Shown in pieces: positions 24,693 through 32,499 of a stretch of 53,142 nucleotides of DNA; the first letter of the stretch is position 1, and each line of letters begins with the position of its first letter. Where the stretch lies: positions 1 to 53,142 of the forward strand of contig NZ_BCUU01000029.1 in assembly GCF_001591385.1 (NCBI RefSeq), read 5' to 3'. The position numbers and the translations under genes are program-made. Source of the stretch: Variovorax soli NBRC 106424 (GTDB lineage Bacteria; Pseudomonadota; Gammaproteobacteria; Burkholderiales; Burkholderiaceae_C). A model generated the notes under the pieces. It ran no database searches. It saw only the letters and a list, made by a program, of their open reading frames with translations, and was not told the DNA's origin.

Positions 24693-25463
24693 ATGGATCT
24701 GGGTGCAATGCTGGCCGGCAAGCGCGTGCTGATCACCGGCGCATCGTCCGGCCTGGGCGACAACTTCGCCCGCCTGGCCGCCGGCTGCAAGGCCAGGGTG
24801 GTGATCGCCGCGCGCCGCAAGGAGCGGCTCGACGCGCTGGCCGAGCAGCTGCACGACCTGGGCTCGCCTCAGGTCACGGTGCTGGAGATGGACGTGGCGT
24901 CCGAAGCCTCGGTCGACGCCGCCTTCGGCGCCATCGATGCCAGCGGCGGCCCGCTGGACGTGGTGGTCAACAACGCCGGCGTGGCGGGCGACGGCCTGTC
25001 GCTGGAGCTGCCCACCGAGACCTTCGACGCCGTGATGGACGTCAACGTGCGCGGCGTGTGGCTGGTGTCGGTGCGCGCGGCCCGGCGCTGGAAGTGGCTG
25101 GGGCGGGGCGGCTCGATCATCAACATCGCCTCCATCCAAGGCGAGCGCGTCATGGCGGGCATCACGCCGTACTCGGCCTCCAAGGCGGCCGTGGTGCACA
25201 TGACCAAGAGCTTCGCCCTGGAATGGGCGCGCCACGGCATCCGCGTGAACGCCATCGAGCCGGGCTACATCGGCACCGAGATGACCGAGGCCATGTGGGA
25301 GACGGACCACGGCAAGGCGCTGATCAAGCGCATTCCCATGCGGCGGCTGGGACGGCCCGAGGAACTGGACGGCCTGTTCCTGCTGCTGGCCACTGAAGCG
25401 GGCTCGTGGATGACGGGGGCTTGCGTGCCGGTGGATGGCGGGCATCTTTGCTCGTCGTTGTAG
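24693..25463 (+). CDS. short-chain dehydrogenase, last gene of the PhaC-like operon
   Basis: This 256-aa SDR has TGASSGLG (residues 15-22), NNAG near residue 90, the serine in NIASIQG, and catalytic YSASKAA. The ATG follows AAGGAGG directly after the GNAT gene. The context suggests it supplies or removes 3-hydroxyacyl-CoA for the synthase, like PhaB/FabG reductases, but its subgroup (CVPVDGGH C-terminus) is broad. It is the last plus-strand gene before the CDI fragment. Confidence 0.9.
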   Translation: MDLGAMLAGKRVLITGASSGLGDNFARLAAGCKARVVIAARRKERLDALAEQLHDLGSPQVTVLEMDVASEASVDAAFGAIDASGGPLDVVVNNAGVAGDGLSLELPTETFDAVMDVNVRGVWLVSVRAARRWKWLGRGGSIINIASIQGERVMAGITPYSASKAAVVHMTKSFALEWARHGIRVNAIEPGYIGTEMTEAMWETDHGKALIKRIPMRRLGRPEELDGLFLLLATEAGSWMTGACVPVDGGHLCSSL

Positions 25464-25574
25464 GCGAGATGCGACGTGTCGGTGTCGCGGCGCTGGCGTA
25501 CGTGACTGCGACCCCACGCAACGATCGTGGTGTGCATCTAGAACTGTGAACAACATCCTGTCGCGGAGGTGAAT

Positions 25575-27716
25575 TTGACCGAATACCAGCACAGCGGCGG
25601 CGGCATGAACTACTTCAGCCTGGACGCCTACAGCCAGGACGAAAGCGTCAACCGCAGCACCCTGAATGGCCAGCACGTGTCCATCCAGAGCGGCGGCGAC
25701 ACCACGCTGGCCGCCGTCACCGTCAACGCCCAGTCGCTGGACATCGACGCCAAGGGCAAGCTCATCCTGCCGGCCGTCACCACCCAGGACAGCGAAGGCT
25801 GGAACGTCACGCACGGCTCCAGCGCCAGCGTGGGCGCGCGCGGCAAGGGCCGCAGCGATCAGACGCTGAACTACACCCAGTTCAACGTCTCGGGCAAGAC
25901 GAACATCAACGCCCAGGGCGGCATCCAGGCGCAGGTGGGCCAGAACGTCAACCTGCAGGACCTGGCCCAACAGCCCGGCATGGGCTGGGTGAGCAAGATC
26001 ACCAACGACCCCAAGCTGGCGGGCAGCGCCGAGTGGCAGCGCGTCAAGGAAGCGCACGAGCAGTGGGCGTACCGGCAAAGCGGCATGGGGCCGGTGAGCG
26101 CGGCGCTGGTGGCGGTGATGGTGGCTGCGGCGGCTGCGCTTGCGGCCGGGGCAGCGGGTGCGACGGCCGGCAACGCCGCAGCGGTAGCGGCTGGAGAGGG
26201 CGTGGCCCTGGCCAACGGCAGCGTCTTCCTGACCGCCACCGGCTCGACCATCTCGGCGGCCGCCGCCGGCGCTGTCGAAGCGGGTGTGCTGGCCCTCTCA
26301 AGCCAGGTGGGCGTGTCCTTCTTCAACAACGGTGGCGACCTGGGCAAGGTCTTCAAGGAGCTGGGTGAGAGCGACAGCATCAAGAACCTGGCCACCGCCA
26401 TCGTCACCGGTGGCGTTCTGGGCGGCATGGGCTTGAACGCGCTGGGCGAGCAGACCGTGGGCGCGGGCGGCAAGCAGCTCGGGGATCAGTTCATCAACAA
26501 CCTGCGCATCCAGGGGGCCAGTACCCTGATCGACTCCACCATCAACGGGGGCAGCTTCGAGGATGGGTTGAAGACGGTGCTGATCAATGCGCTGGTCAAC
26601 ACCATTGCGGCGACCACGGCCAATGAAATTGGTGGCCTGACCGGTGAGGGCAAGCCGCTGAACAAGCTGACCAACAAGCTGGCGCATTTGATGGCTGGAT
26701 GCGCGACCGGTGCGATGAGCGCAGGCAGCGGCAGCGGCTGTGCAGCCGGGGGCATCGGCGCGGCGATCGGCGAGATGATGGCCGAGGCGATCGGCTCGGG
26801 CACCAACGGCGTGCCCCGTGGGTGGACGGATCAGAACACGGTGTACCTGGCGGGGCTGTTTGGCGGCTTGGCCGTGTCGCTGACGGGTGGAGACCCGGAA
26901 CAGGTCGCCATTGGCAACACCATGGCCAGCAATGCGGCGGCGAATAATTACCTCGACCACAGGCGGCCGAGCTTGCTCGCGTTGTCGGAGCAGGAACGCT
27001 ATGAGAACGCCGTCAAGGCATGCGCGGGTGGGGATGCGGCAGCGTGCACCACGAAGCAAGAGCTTGCGCAAGTGTCAGCCAATCGCGCGAACGCGTTGAA
27101 CGAGGCCTGTGCAGGCGGAGCATCGACGCCGCAGTGCCGTGCCGAGACCGCAAAGGCCACGGAGTACGGCAACACCGTCGTGAGAGACGGTTACGGGAAT
27201 ACGTTTGCCACGAGTGACTATCCGAACGGCTATCCAAGTGCTGGACCGATTCGCAGTCCGATGGAAGATGCGTTTGCGGGGCAAGCTGCGCAGAGTACAG
27301 CCACAGGGCTTGCCTTGGTGGCGCCGTATGCGCTGCAGCCCACTGGAAGTGCCCTTTGGGCCTGGCAGTCGAGCGTTGCTCCTGCTCAGGCTTTAACGGC
27401 TTCACAACTCCTTGGAGGAGGGCTTACGAGCGGAGCCACTTCAACTGGAATGTATCTTTTGCTGAATCGTCAAGACAGCACGCCCTCGGGGGCGCTCATA
27501 GCATTTGGTGCAGGTTACGTTGGTGCGGGCCTATCGCGAAGGCTAATTAACTACAACGCCGGGCTCCCGCATACGATCTTTCCTGTAAGCGTCGACACTG
27601 CCGCAACTCAATTTGTTGGGACGCTTGCGGGGTACGGGGCTTTCGGCTGGATGAATAGAACAGAGATTCCAAATTCCGGTTCCTCATGGTGGACTCGACC
27701 GATTTTTGAGAATTAG
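25575..27716 (+). CDS. cdiA: orphan CdiA/filamentous haemagglutinin C-terminal fragment with toxin tail
   Basis: This 713-aa protein lacks all of the signal, TPS and most beta-helix regions of a CdiA protein (usually above 2500 aa). It begins within the late haemagglutinin repeats (SGGDTTLAAVTVNAQSLDID), then a DUF637 domain (SSQVGVSFFNNGGDLGKVFK, then DSIKNLATAIVTGGVLGGMG), then the pretoxin junction ANNYLDHRR near 26935-26961. The last 250 residues are the variable effector, with several hydrophobic Gly/Ala-rich segments (LIAFGAGYVGAGLSRRL; FVGTLAGYGAFGWMN) and lower GC. The TTG at 25575 has GGAGGTG as ribosome site; GTG 25569 is also possible. Without secretion signals it cannot act as a normal CDI effector, but could be a recombination reservoir. 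Confidence 0.85.
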   Translation: MTEYQHSGGGMNYFSLDAYSQDESVNRSTLNGQHVSIQSGGDTTLAAVTVNAQSLDIDAKGKLILPAVTTQDSEGWNVTHGSSASVGARGKGRSDQTLNYTQFNVSGKTNINAQGGIQAQVGQNVNLQDLAQQPGMGWVSKITNDPKLAGSAEWQRVKEAHEQWAYRQSGMGPVSAALVAVMVAAAAALAAGAAGATAGNAAAVAAGEGVALANGSVFLTATGSTISAAAAGAVEAGVLALSSQVGVSFFNNGGDLGKVFKELGESDSIKNLATAIVTGGVLGGMGLNALGEQTVGAGGKQLGDQFINNLRIQGASTLIDSTINGGSFEDGLKTVLINALVNTIAATTANEIGGLTGEGKPLNKLTNKLAHLMAGCATGAMSAGSGSGCAAGGIGAAIGEMMAEAIGSGTNGVPRGWTDQNTVYLAGLFGGLAVSLTGGDPEQVAIGNTMASNAAANNYLDHRRPSLLALSEQERYENAVKACAGGDAAACTTKQELAQVSANRANALNEACAGGASTPQCRAETAKATEYGNTVVRDGYGNTFATSDYPNGYPSAGPIRSPMEDAFAGQAAQSTATGLALVAPYALQPTGSALWAWQSSVAPAQALTASQLLGGGLTSGATSTGMYLLLNRQDSTPSGALIAFGAGYVGAGLSRRLINYNAGLPHTIFPVSVDTAATQFVGTLAGYGAFGWMNRTEIPNSGSSWWTRPIFEN

Positions 27717-27727
27717 GATACGGCAAA

Positions 27728-28090
27728 ATGAAATCGTCTCATCGTCGACCATTGTGGCATCATCTGTTTTTTTCCTTTATGGGGAGAGGCCTCGATCCCG
27801 AGTTTGCTCAAGATTTTTGGTTTTGGACTGGAAAGCCGTGGGAGGACGATAAATCAGTAAAATATAGATTTCTAAAGATTCTCTATATTTTTATAATCTC
27901 CGCACTACTCCAGTCAATAATTCCATTGGCATTCATTTTTGGATTTGGCTTTTTGATTTGGAGATGGTCGGGTTTTCTCTACTCATGGATGGCATTGTCT
28001 GGGCTGGTGGTTTGTGGCGCAGTATTTATTGCAACAATTGAATGGTGGAAAATTCGGAGGAAAATTAAACGTGGGACGCCGCCTTTATGA
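27728..28090 (+). CDS. membrane-type CDI immunity protein (CdiI)
   Basis: This 120-aa protein starts 12 bases after the toxin stop, the standard position of a CdiI. It has at least two strong hydrophobic segments: FLKILYIFIISALLQSIIPL running into AFIFGFGFLIWRW, and MALSGLVVCGAVFIATIEW. A basic C-terminus (KIRRKIKRG) follows. It is markedly AT-rich, like the toxin tail and unlike the flanks. No known immunity family is recognised. An inner-membrane immunity protein is what one expects if the paired toxin acts on the membrane. Confidence 0.75.
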   Translation: MKSSHRRPLWHHLFFSFMGRGLDPEFAQDFWFWTGKPWEDDKSVKYRFLKILYIFIISALLQSIIPLAFIFGFGFLIWRWSGFLYSWMALSGLVVCGAVFIATIEWWKIRRKIKRGTPPL

Positions 28091-28928
28091 ATTGGGTATT
28101 GCGAACGTGGATGTCAAGAAATCCTAAGCAAGCATTGGCGCAATCTCAAATCCATTGAGGGCCTCAAGAGCAGTGCGGCACCCATTGATGTCTGCGAGCG
28201 CTTAGGGCGGACGTGCTTCAGAGGTCAACGAAATAATGCGAGTAATGGAAGACAAGAAACGTCGCCGGCGCGGAAAATTTCAGAATCTCTATAGAGCTTC
28301 GATCATTGGAGTTCCCATTGGGACAATAGGTTTTGCTTTGAACGATGGGGGTTAGAGATTCTCTTTTTGTTCTCGGAGGCACGATTTGCGCCCTTGGGTT
28401 CTACCTTGGCATGGTTTTTCGAGCGAACAATAAGAAGCGTGCGTCACAACTAGGCGAGGACCGGGGCTGAGCGGGGACGTCTGCCCGGCGCTATCGAATC
28501 AGGCGTGTTGGCGTAGTAGTCAAGCCGGGTGGGCGCGTCCCAAACCTTAGTCATTTAGAAAACGACCCCGCAAGTGCCGCCCCGACGAGTGACTTTAGCC
28601 AGCACACGTTGGCAGGTAGGAATATTTGCTCCAGTGCCGAACCTTCCTCTAATCGGGGCGGAGAAGACCTGAATCACTCCTACAGGGAGCCGTATTCCCG
28701 TCGCGGTCCATGGAAGGAACCTGTTTGGCGTGCCAAAGATGAGATCGGCAACTCAATTGGTGCGCGACGACAGGATTGCGATAGGCTGCGAAAGATTGTC
28801 TGAAGAGCTTCGGCGTCAACGTCCTTGCGCTGCGACCCGAGCAAATCGACGATGAGGCGGACGTGCACTGGGGCCGATTTTCAGGCTAGACAGACCGAAC
28901 CGCACTGAGCCGGAGGAGTGGCCAACGC
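28091..28928. other. decayed, low-GC region after the immunity gene
   Basis: About 840 bases with no intact gene of normal length. In the immunity-gene frame after its stop, 56 sense codons remain open (QEILSKHWRNLKSIEGLKSS and more). Near 28800-28890 a short run reads VLALRPEQIDDEADVHWGRF before a stop. Both look like broken coding sequence, perhaps older toxin/immunity units. A 64-codon frame at 28609-28803 has no start signal. Confidence 0.45.
28236..28470 (+). pseudogene. two overlapping mini-ORFs, possibly one frameshifted membrane immunity gene
   Basis: ORF A (28236-28355, 39 aa) starts with a basic stretch, then FQNLYRASIIGVPIGTIGFA. ORF B (28345-28470, 41 aa) overlaps it by 11 bases in another frame: MGVRDSLFVLGGTICALGFY, then LGMVFRANNKKRAS. 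Joined by one frameshift they would give a protein of about 75 residues with two membrane helices and basic ends. They follow the CDI pair, so a decayed second immunity gene is a reasonable guess. They could also be two separate small proteins. Confidence 0.4.
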
Positions 28929-28963
28929 AAAAAAACCGGCCGCACCGCCGAAGCGGGGGCCGG
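28929..28963 (-). terminator. strong intrinsic terminator of the neutral-lipid operon
   Basis: Read on the minus strand, CCGGCC and GGCCGG form a stem around a GC-rich loop, followed directly by seven T residues. It lies 39 bases past the phasin stop. Confidence 0.85.
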
Positions 28964-29002
28964 CAAAGGCAGGCCGAGGGGCCTTGCGACTCGGGGGAAA
29001 AC

Positions 29003-29464
29003 CTACTTGGGCTGCAGCAGCTTCTGCAGGTTGGCCATGTTCTCCTGCAGGCGGTCCTGCACCACCTTCCAGCTGTTGCTGCGGGCCTGGGCCTCCAGCT
29101 CGGCCAGCTCGCGGAAGTTGTCCATGGCCTGCTGCACGCCGCGCTTGGCGGCGTCGGCATTGCGGGCGGCGGCGTCCTGGCCGGCGGCGTTCTTCAGCGC
29201 CTCCTGCCATTGGGCGAGCGATTCGCGCAGGATCTCGCTGCGGCGGGCCGCCAGGGCCTTCATGCCTTCATACGACTGGCGGTTGGCTTCGGCCAGCGCC
29301 TCCATGTCCTTGCGCTGCCATTCGACCAGCGCGTCGATGTCCACGCCGGGCAGCTTGAACTTCTGCACGAGCTTGCCCAGGTCTTCGAGCGAGGGCATGT
29401 CGCCCAGCGGGTTGGTGTTGCCGGCGGTAGTCGAACTGGCGGTCTTCTTGGCTGATGTGGCCAT
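29003..29464 (-). CDS. phasin family protein
   Basis: This 153-aa protein has an N-terminal Ala/Lys/Ser/Thr stretch, then helical, amphipathic sequence with no membrane segment: KLPGVDIDALVEWQRKDMEA, then LAEANRQSYEGMKALAARRS, then FRELAELEAQARSNSWKVVQ. This pattern matches the phasin family that coats PHA granules. The ribosome site AAGGAAA is good. It is the last gene of the minus-strand operon and is followed by a strong terminator. Next to a wax ester synthase/DGAT gene it could coat neutral-lipid bodies as well as PHA. Confidence 0.9.
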   Translation of the reverse strand: MATSAKKTASSTTAGNTNPLGDMPSLEDLGKLVQKFKLPGVDIDALVEWQRKDMEALAEANRQSYEGMKALAARRSEILRESLAQWQEALKNAAGQDAAARNADAAKRGVQQAMDNFRELAELEAQARSNSWKVVQDRLQENMANLQKLLQPK

Positions 29465-29508
29465 GGGTTTCCTTTCTGGGTTTCTCGAGGGTTGAGGTGA
29501 GGGGGCCG

Positions 29509-30846
29509 TCACGCTGGGACCAGGCCCGCGGCGCTGGCCCGCGCCGGACGGATGGCGGCCAGCAGGAGCAGGCCCGAGCCGAGCCACAGCGCGATCACCA
29601 GGTACATGCCCGAGCTGGGCGTGCCCGTCTGCGCATTGAGAAAGGCGACCACGGAAGGCATGACGGCCGGCCCCAGGTTGCCCAGGCTGCTGATGAGCGC
29701 AATACCGCCGGCGGCCGTCTTCTTCGGGATGTAGTCGCTCAGCGCCGCGAACAGGATGGGCGTGGCCGACGATTGGCCCACGGTGAGCACTGCCAGCCCG
29801 GCCACCGACGCCACCAGGTTGCCCTGGGTCATGATGACGATGAACGCACCCAGCGCGGCCAGCGCGCAGCAGAACATGAAGTGCTTGCGCCGCTCCAGGT
29901 GCCGGTCCGAACTGCGGCCGATCAGCACCATGCCGACCAGCGCGAACACCGGGCCCACGGCCGCCAGCAGCCCGACGGTGAACACGTCCTTCACGCCCCA
30001 GCTCTTGATGAGCGTGGGCGACCAGAACACCAGCACGTAGGTGGCGCCCAGCATCAGGAAGTACACCAGCGACATGGTGTAGACCTTGGGGTCGCGCAGC
30101 AGCGCCCAGAGCGATCCGTGCGAGGCGCCTTGCACCGCATGCGCATCGTTGTCCAGGTGCGCGCGCAGCGCCTCCTTCTCGGCGCGGCTGAGCCAGGGTG
30201 CGTCCTCGGGCCGGTCCTTCAGGTAGTAGAAGGCGAAGATGCCCAGCAGGCTCGCCGGCAGGCCCTGCACCACGAACAGCCACTGCCAGCCGTGGTGGCC
30301 CATCAGGCCGTCCATGTACTTGAGGATGGCGCCGCACAGCGGCCCCGCCAGCAGGTAGGCGATGGTGGCGCCGGTCATGAACACGGCAATGACCTTGGCG
30401 CGCCGCGCGCCCGGGTACCAGTAGGTCAGGTACAGGATGATGCCGGGGAAGAAGCCGGCCTCCAGCGCGCCCAGCAGGAAGCGCAGGATGTAGAACATGC
30501 CGGTGGTCTCCACGAACATCATGGCCGAGGCCACGATGCCCCAGCAGAACATGATGCGCAGCAGCGTCTTGCGCGCGCCGATCTTCTCCAGCAGCAGGTT
30601 GCTGGGCACCTCGAACAGGAAGTAGCCGATGAAGAACACCCCGGCGCCGAAGGCGTAGGCCGCGTCGCTGAAGGGCAGCGTCTGCTTCATCTGCAGCTGC
30701 GCAAAGCCGATGTTGACGCGGTCGAGAAAGGCGATCACGTAGCACACGATCAACAGCGGCAGCAGGCGCCAGCTGATGCGGGAGAAGAGGGCCTCGTCGT
30801 CGGCGGTGTAGTGGGCCTGCGGCGCCGCGGGGTGGTGATGGTGCAT
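29509..30846 (-). CDS. MFS transporter, anion:cation symporter type
   Basis: This 445-aa protein has 12 hydrophobic segments. Its N-terminus (RLLPLLIVCYVIAFLDRVNI, then GFAQLQMKQ) is the hallmark of the ACS family (tartrate, phthalate, hexuronate and similar organic anion permeases). Other motifs are GYFLFEVPSNLLLEKIGAR after helix 2 and IGRSSDRHLERRKH in the central loop. It imports an organic acid with a cation. Placed between wax ester synthase and phasin, it may bring in a carboxylate used by the acyl-CoA ligase of the same operon. A His-rich N-terminus (MHHHHPAAP) is unusual but natural. The start is supported by GGAGACAACACG. Confidence 0.92.
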   Translation of the reverse strand: MHHHHPAAPQAHYTADDEALFSRISWRLLPLLIVCYVIAFLDRVNIGFAQLQMKQTLPFSDAAYAFGAGVFFIGYFLFEVPSNLLLEKIGARKTLLRIMFCWGIVASAMMFVETTGMFYILRFLLGALEAGFFPGIILYLTYWYPGARRAKVIAVFMTGATIAYLLAGPLCGAILKYMDGLMGHHGWQWLFVVQGLPASLLGIFAFYYLKDRPEDAPWLSRAEKEALRAHLDNDAHAVQGASHGSLWALLRDPKVYTMSLVYFLMLGATYVLVFWSPTLIKSWGVKDVFTVGLLAAVGPVFALVGMVLIGRSSDRHLERRKHFMFCCALAALGAFIVIMTQGNLVASVAGLAVLTVGQSSATPILFAALSDYIPKKTAAGGIALISSLGNLGPAVMPSVVAFLNAQTGTPSSGMYLVIALWLGSGLLLLAAIRPARASAAGLVPA

Positions 30847-30866
30847 CGTGTTGTCTCCGTGGTTCT

Positions 30867-32474
30867 TCAGGCGGTGCGGCTGCGGCTGGCGCGGGCCGAG
30901 GCTTGGGGCGCGGCGGCCCGCTTGCGCGGCGCGGCCTTGCGGGCGGGCGGCTGGGGTGGTGTGGCCTTGGTGACGGTCTTCGCGACGGCTTTTCGCGCGG
31001 CGTTCGGCGCCTGCTCTTCCTTTGCGGGCGGCTCCTGCTGCTGCTCGACCGACGGCAGCGCCTTGATCAGTTCCAGCGCGGCGCGCAGGTGCCCGATCAG
31101 CTCGTACGACTCTTCCTGCGACAGGATGCGCCGGCAGGCCGTGATGCCGAAGTCCAGCTTGCCGGCGTAGCTCTGCACCGTGATGTTCACCGCGCTGCCG
31201 TGGTACGGGATGGACACGGGATAGAAGCTGTCCATGCGCGCGCCGGCCACATAGAGCGTGGTGGCGGGCCCCGGCACGTTGGAGATCAGCACGTTGGCCA
31301 TGGGCGGCAGCCGCCGCGCCAGGTTGGAGCGGCCGTAGAGCGAGGCCAGGCTGGTCATGAACCAGGGCGAGCCGGTCATGGGCACGTCCACCCCCAGCAC
31401 CGGGCGCAGCTCGCGCACCACCGCCTTGGCCGCTTCCGACGAGGCATGGATGGCCTGGAAGCGTTCCACCGGGTCGGCGATGTCGGTGGCCAGGTCCACC
31501 CGCACGATGGACACCTGGTTGTTCATCGCGTCGTCCCCCTCGGCGCGCAGGCTCACCGGCACGCCGGCGATCAGCGCCTCCTTGGGCAGCAGGTTGCGCT
31601 CTTTCAGGAAGCGGCGCAGCGCCTCGCTGCACATGGCCATGACGATGGTGTTGACCGTGCCGCCCACGCGCTTGCCCAGGGCCTTGAGCTCGTCGAAGGG
31701 CAGGGTGAGCGTGCTGTAGGAGCGCTGGTTGGTGATGGAGTCGTTGAACACGCACTTGGGCGCCAGGCCGAGGTTGAGCCTGCGCTTGCCCGAGCGCAGC
31801 CCCGATTCCTGCGCGGCCAGCACCGTGCCCGCGGTAGAGAGGGCGCGCGCGGCCGTGGGCAGCAGCTCGGCCAGGCGGCGGTACTGGCGCGCCGTGTTGT
31901 TCACCGCCGCCTGCAGCAGCTCGACCACGCCCAGCTGGTAGCCGTTGCCATGCGGCTGGCTGCGCTTGCGGCGCGGCGGCGGCACCTCGCGCATCTTGGG
32001 CGAGGTGTCGTAGAGCACCTTGGCCAGCTCGGTGCCGGCCTTGCCGTCCACGCCGCTGTGGTGGGCCTTGGTGTAGAAGGCCACGCGGCCGTTCTGCAGG
32101 CCCTCGATCACGTACATCTCCCACAGCGGGCGGCTGCGATCGAGCAGGCTCGAATGCAGCCGCGCGATCAGGTGGTGCAGCTGCTCCTCGTTGCCGGGGC
32201 GGCGCAGCGTCAGGCTGCGCACGTGGTAGTCGAGGTCGATGTCGTCGTCGTCGATCCACACCGGCTCGGCCAGCTCGAAGGGCATGGGCGCCAGCTTGCG
32301 CGAGAGCACCGCGGCCATGTGCAGGCGCCGGCCGATCATGGCCTTGACGTCTTCGTAGTAGTCGCCCTCGTAGTCCTCGGGCAGCTCCAGGATCATGAGG
32401 CTGCCCACGTGCATGGGCGTCTCGGGTGTTTCCAGGTGCAGGAAGGATGCGTCGATGCCGCTCAGGTGTTCCAT
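30867..32474 (-). CDS. wax ester synthase/acyl-CoA:diacylglycerol acyltransferase (WS/DGAT)
   Basis: This 535-aa protein has the complete active-site motif HHSGVDG (His138, His139, Asp143, Gly144; consensus HHxxxDG), an N-terminal MEHLSGIDASFLHLETPETP typical of the family, and late motifs NVPGPATTLYVAGARM and YAGKLDFGITACR. The enzyme joins acyl-CoA to fatty alcohols or diacylglycerol at the membrane, making storage neutral lipids. The last 65 residues form an Ala/Pro/Lys/Arg-rich tail not found in Acinetobacter-type enzymes and similar in style to histone-like tails. The start is supported by AGCAGGAGAC. It lies in an operon with an acyl-CoA ligase and phasin. Confidence 0.93.
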   Translation of the reverse strand: MEHLSGIDASFLHLETPETPMHVGSLMILELPEDYEGDYYEDVKAMIGRRLHMAAVLSRKLAPMPFELAEPVWIDDDDIDLDYHVRSLTLRRPGNEEQLHHLIARLHSSLLDRSRPLWEMYVIEGLQNGRVAFYTKAHHSGVDGKAGTELAKVLYDTSPKMREVPPPRRKRSQPHGNGYQLGVVELLQAAVNNTARQYRRLAELLPTAARALSTAGTVLAAQESGLRSGKRRLNLGLAPKCVFNDSITNQRSYSTLTLPFDELKALGKRVGGTVNTIVMAMCSEALRRFLKERNLLPKEALIAGVPVSLRAEGDDAMNNQVSIVRVDLATDIADPVERFQAIHASSEAAKAVVRELRPVLGVDVPMTGSPWFMTSLASLYGRSNLARRLPPMANVLISNVPGPATTLYVAGARMDSFYPVSIPYHGSAVNITVQSYAGKLDFGITACRRILSQEESYELIGHLRAALELIKALPSVEQQQEPPAKEEQAPNAARKAVAKTVTKATPPQPPARKAAPRKRAAAPQASARASRSRTA

Positions 32475-32499
32475 GGCGTGGTGTCTCCTGCTTGTTCTT

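Noticed and set aside
28609..28803. A 64-codon frame in the decayed region
   Set aside because: Starts at a weak codon without ribosome site and is not similar to anything I know; treated as decayed sequence.
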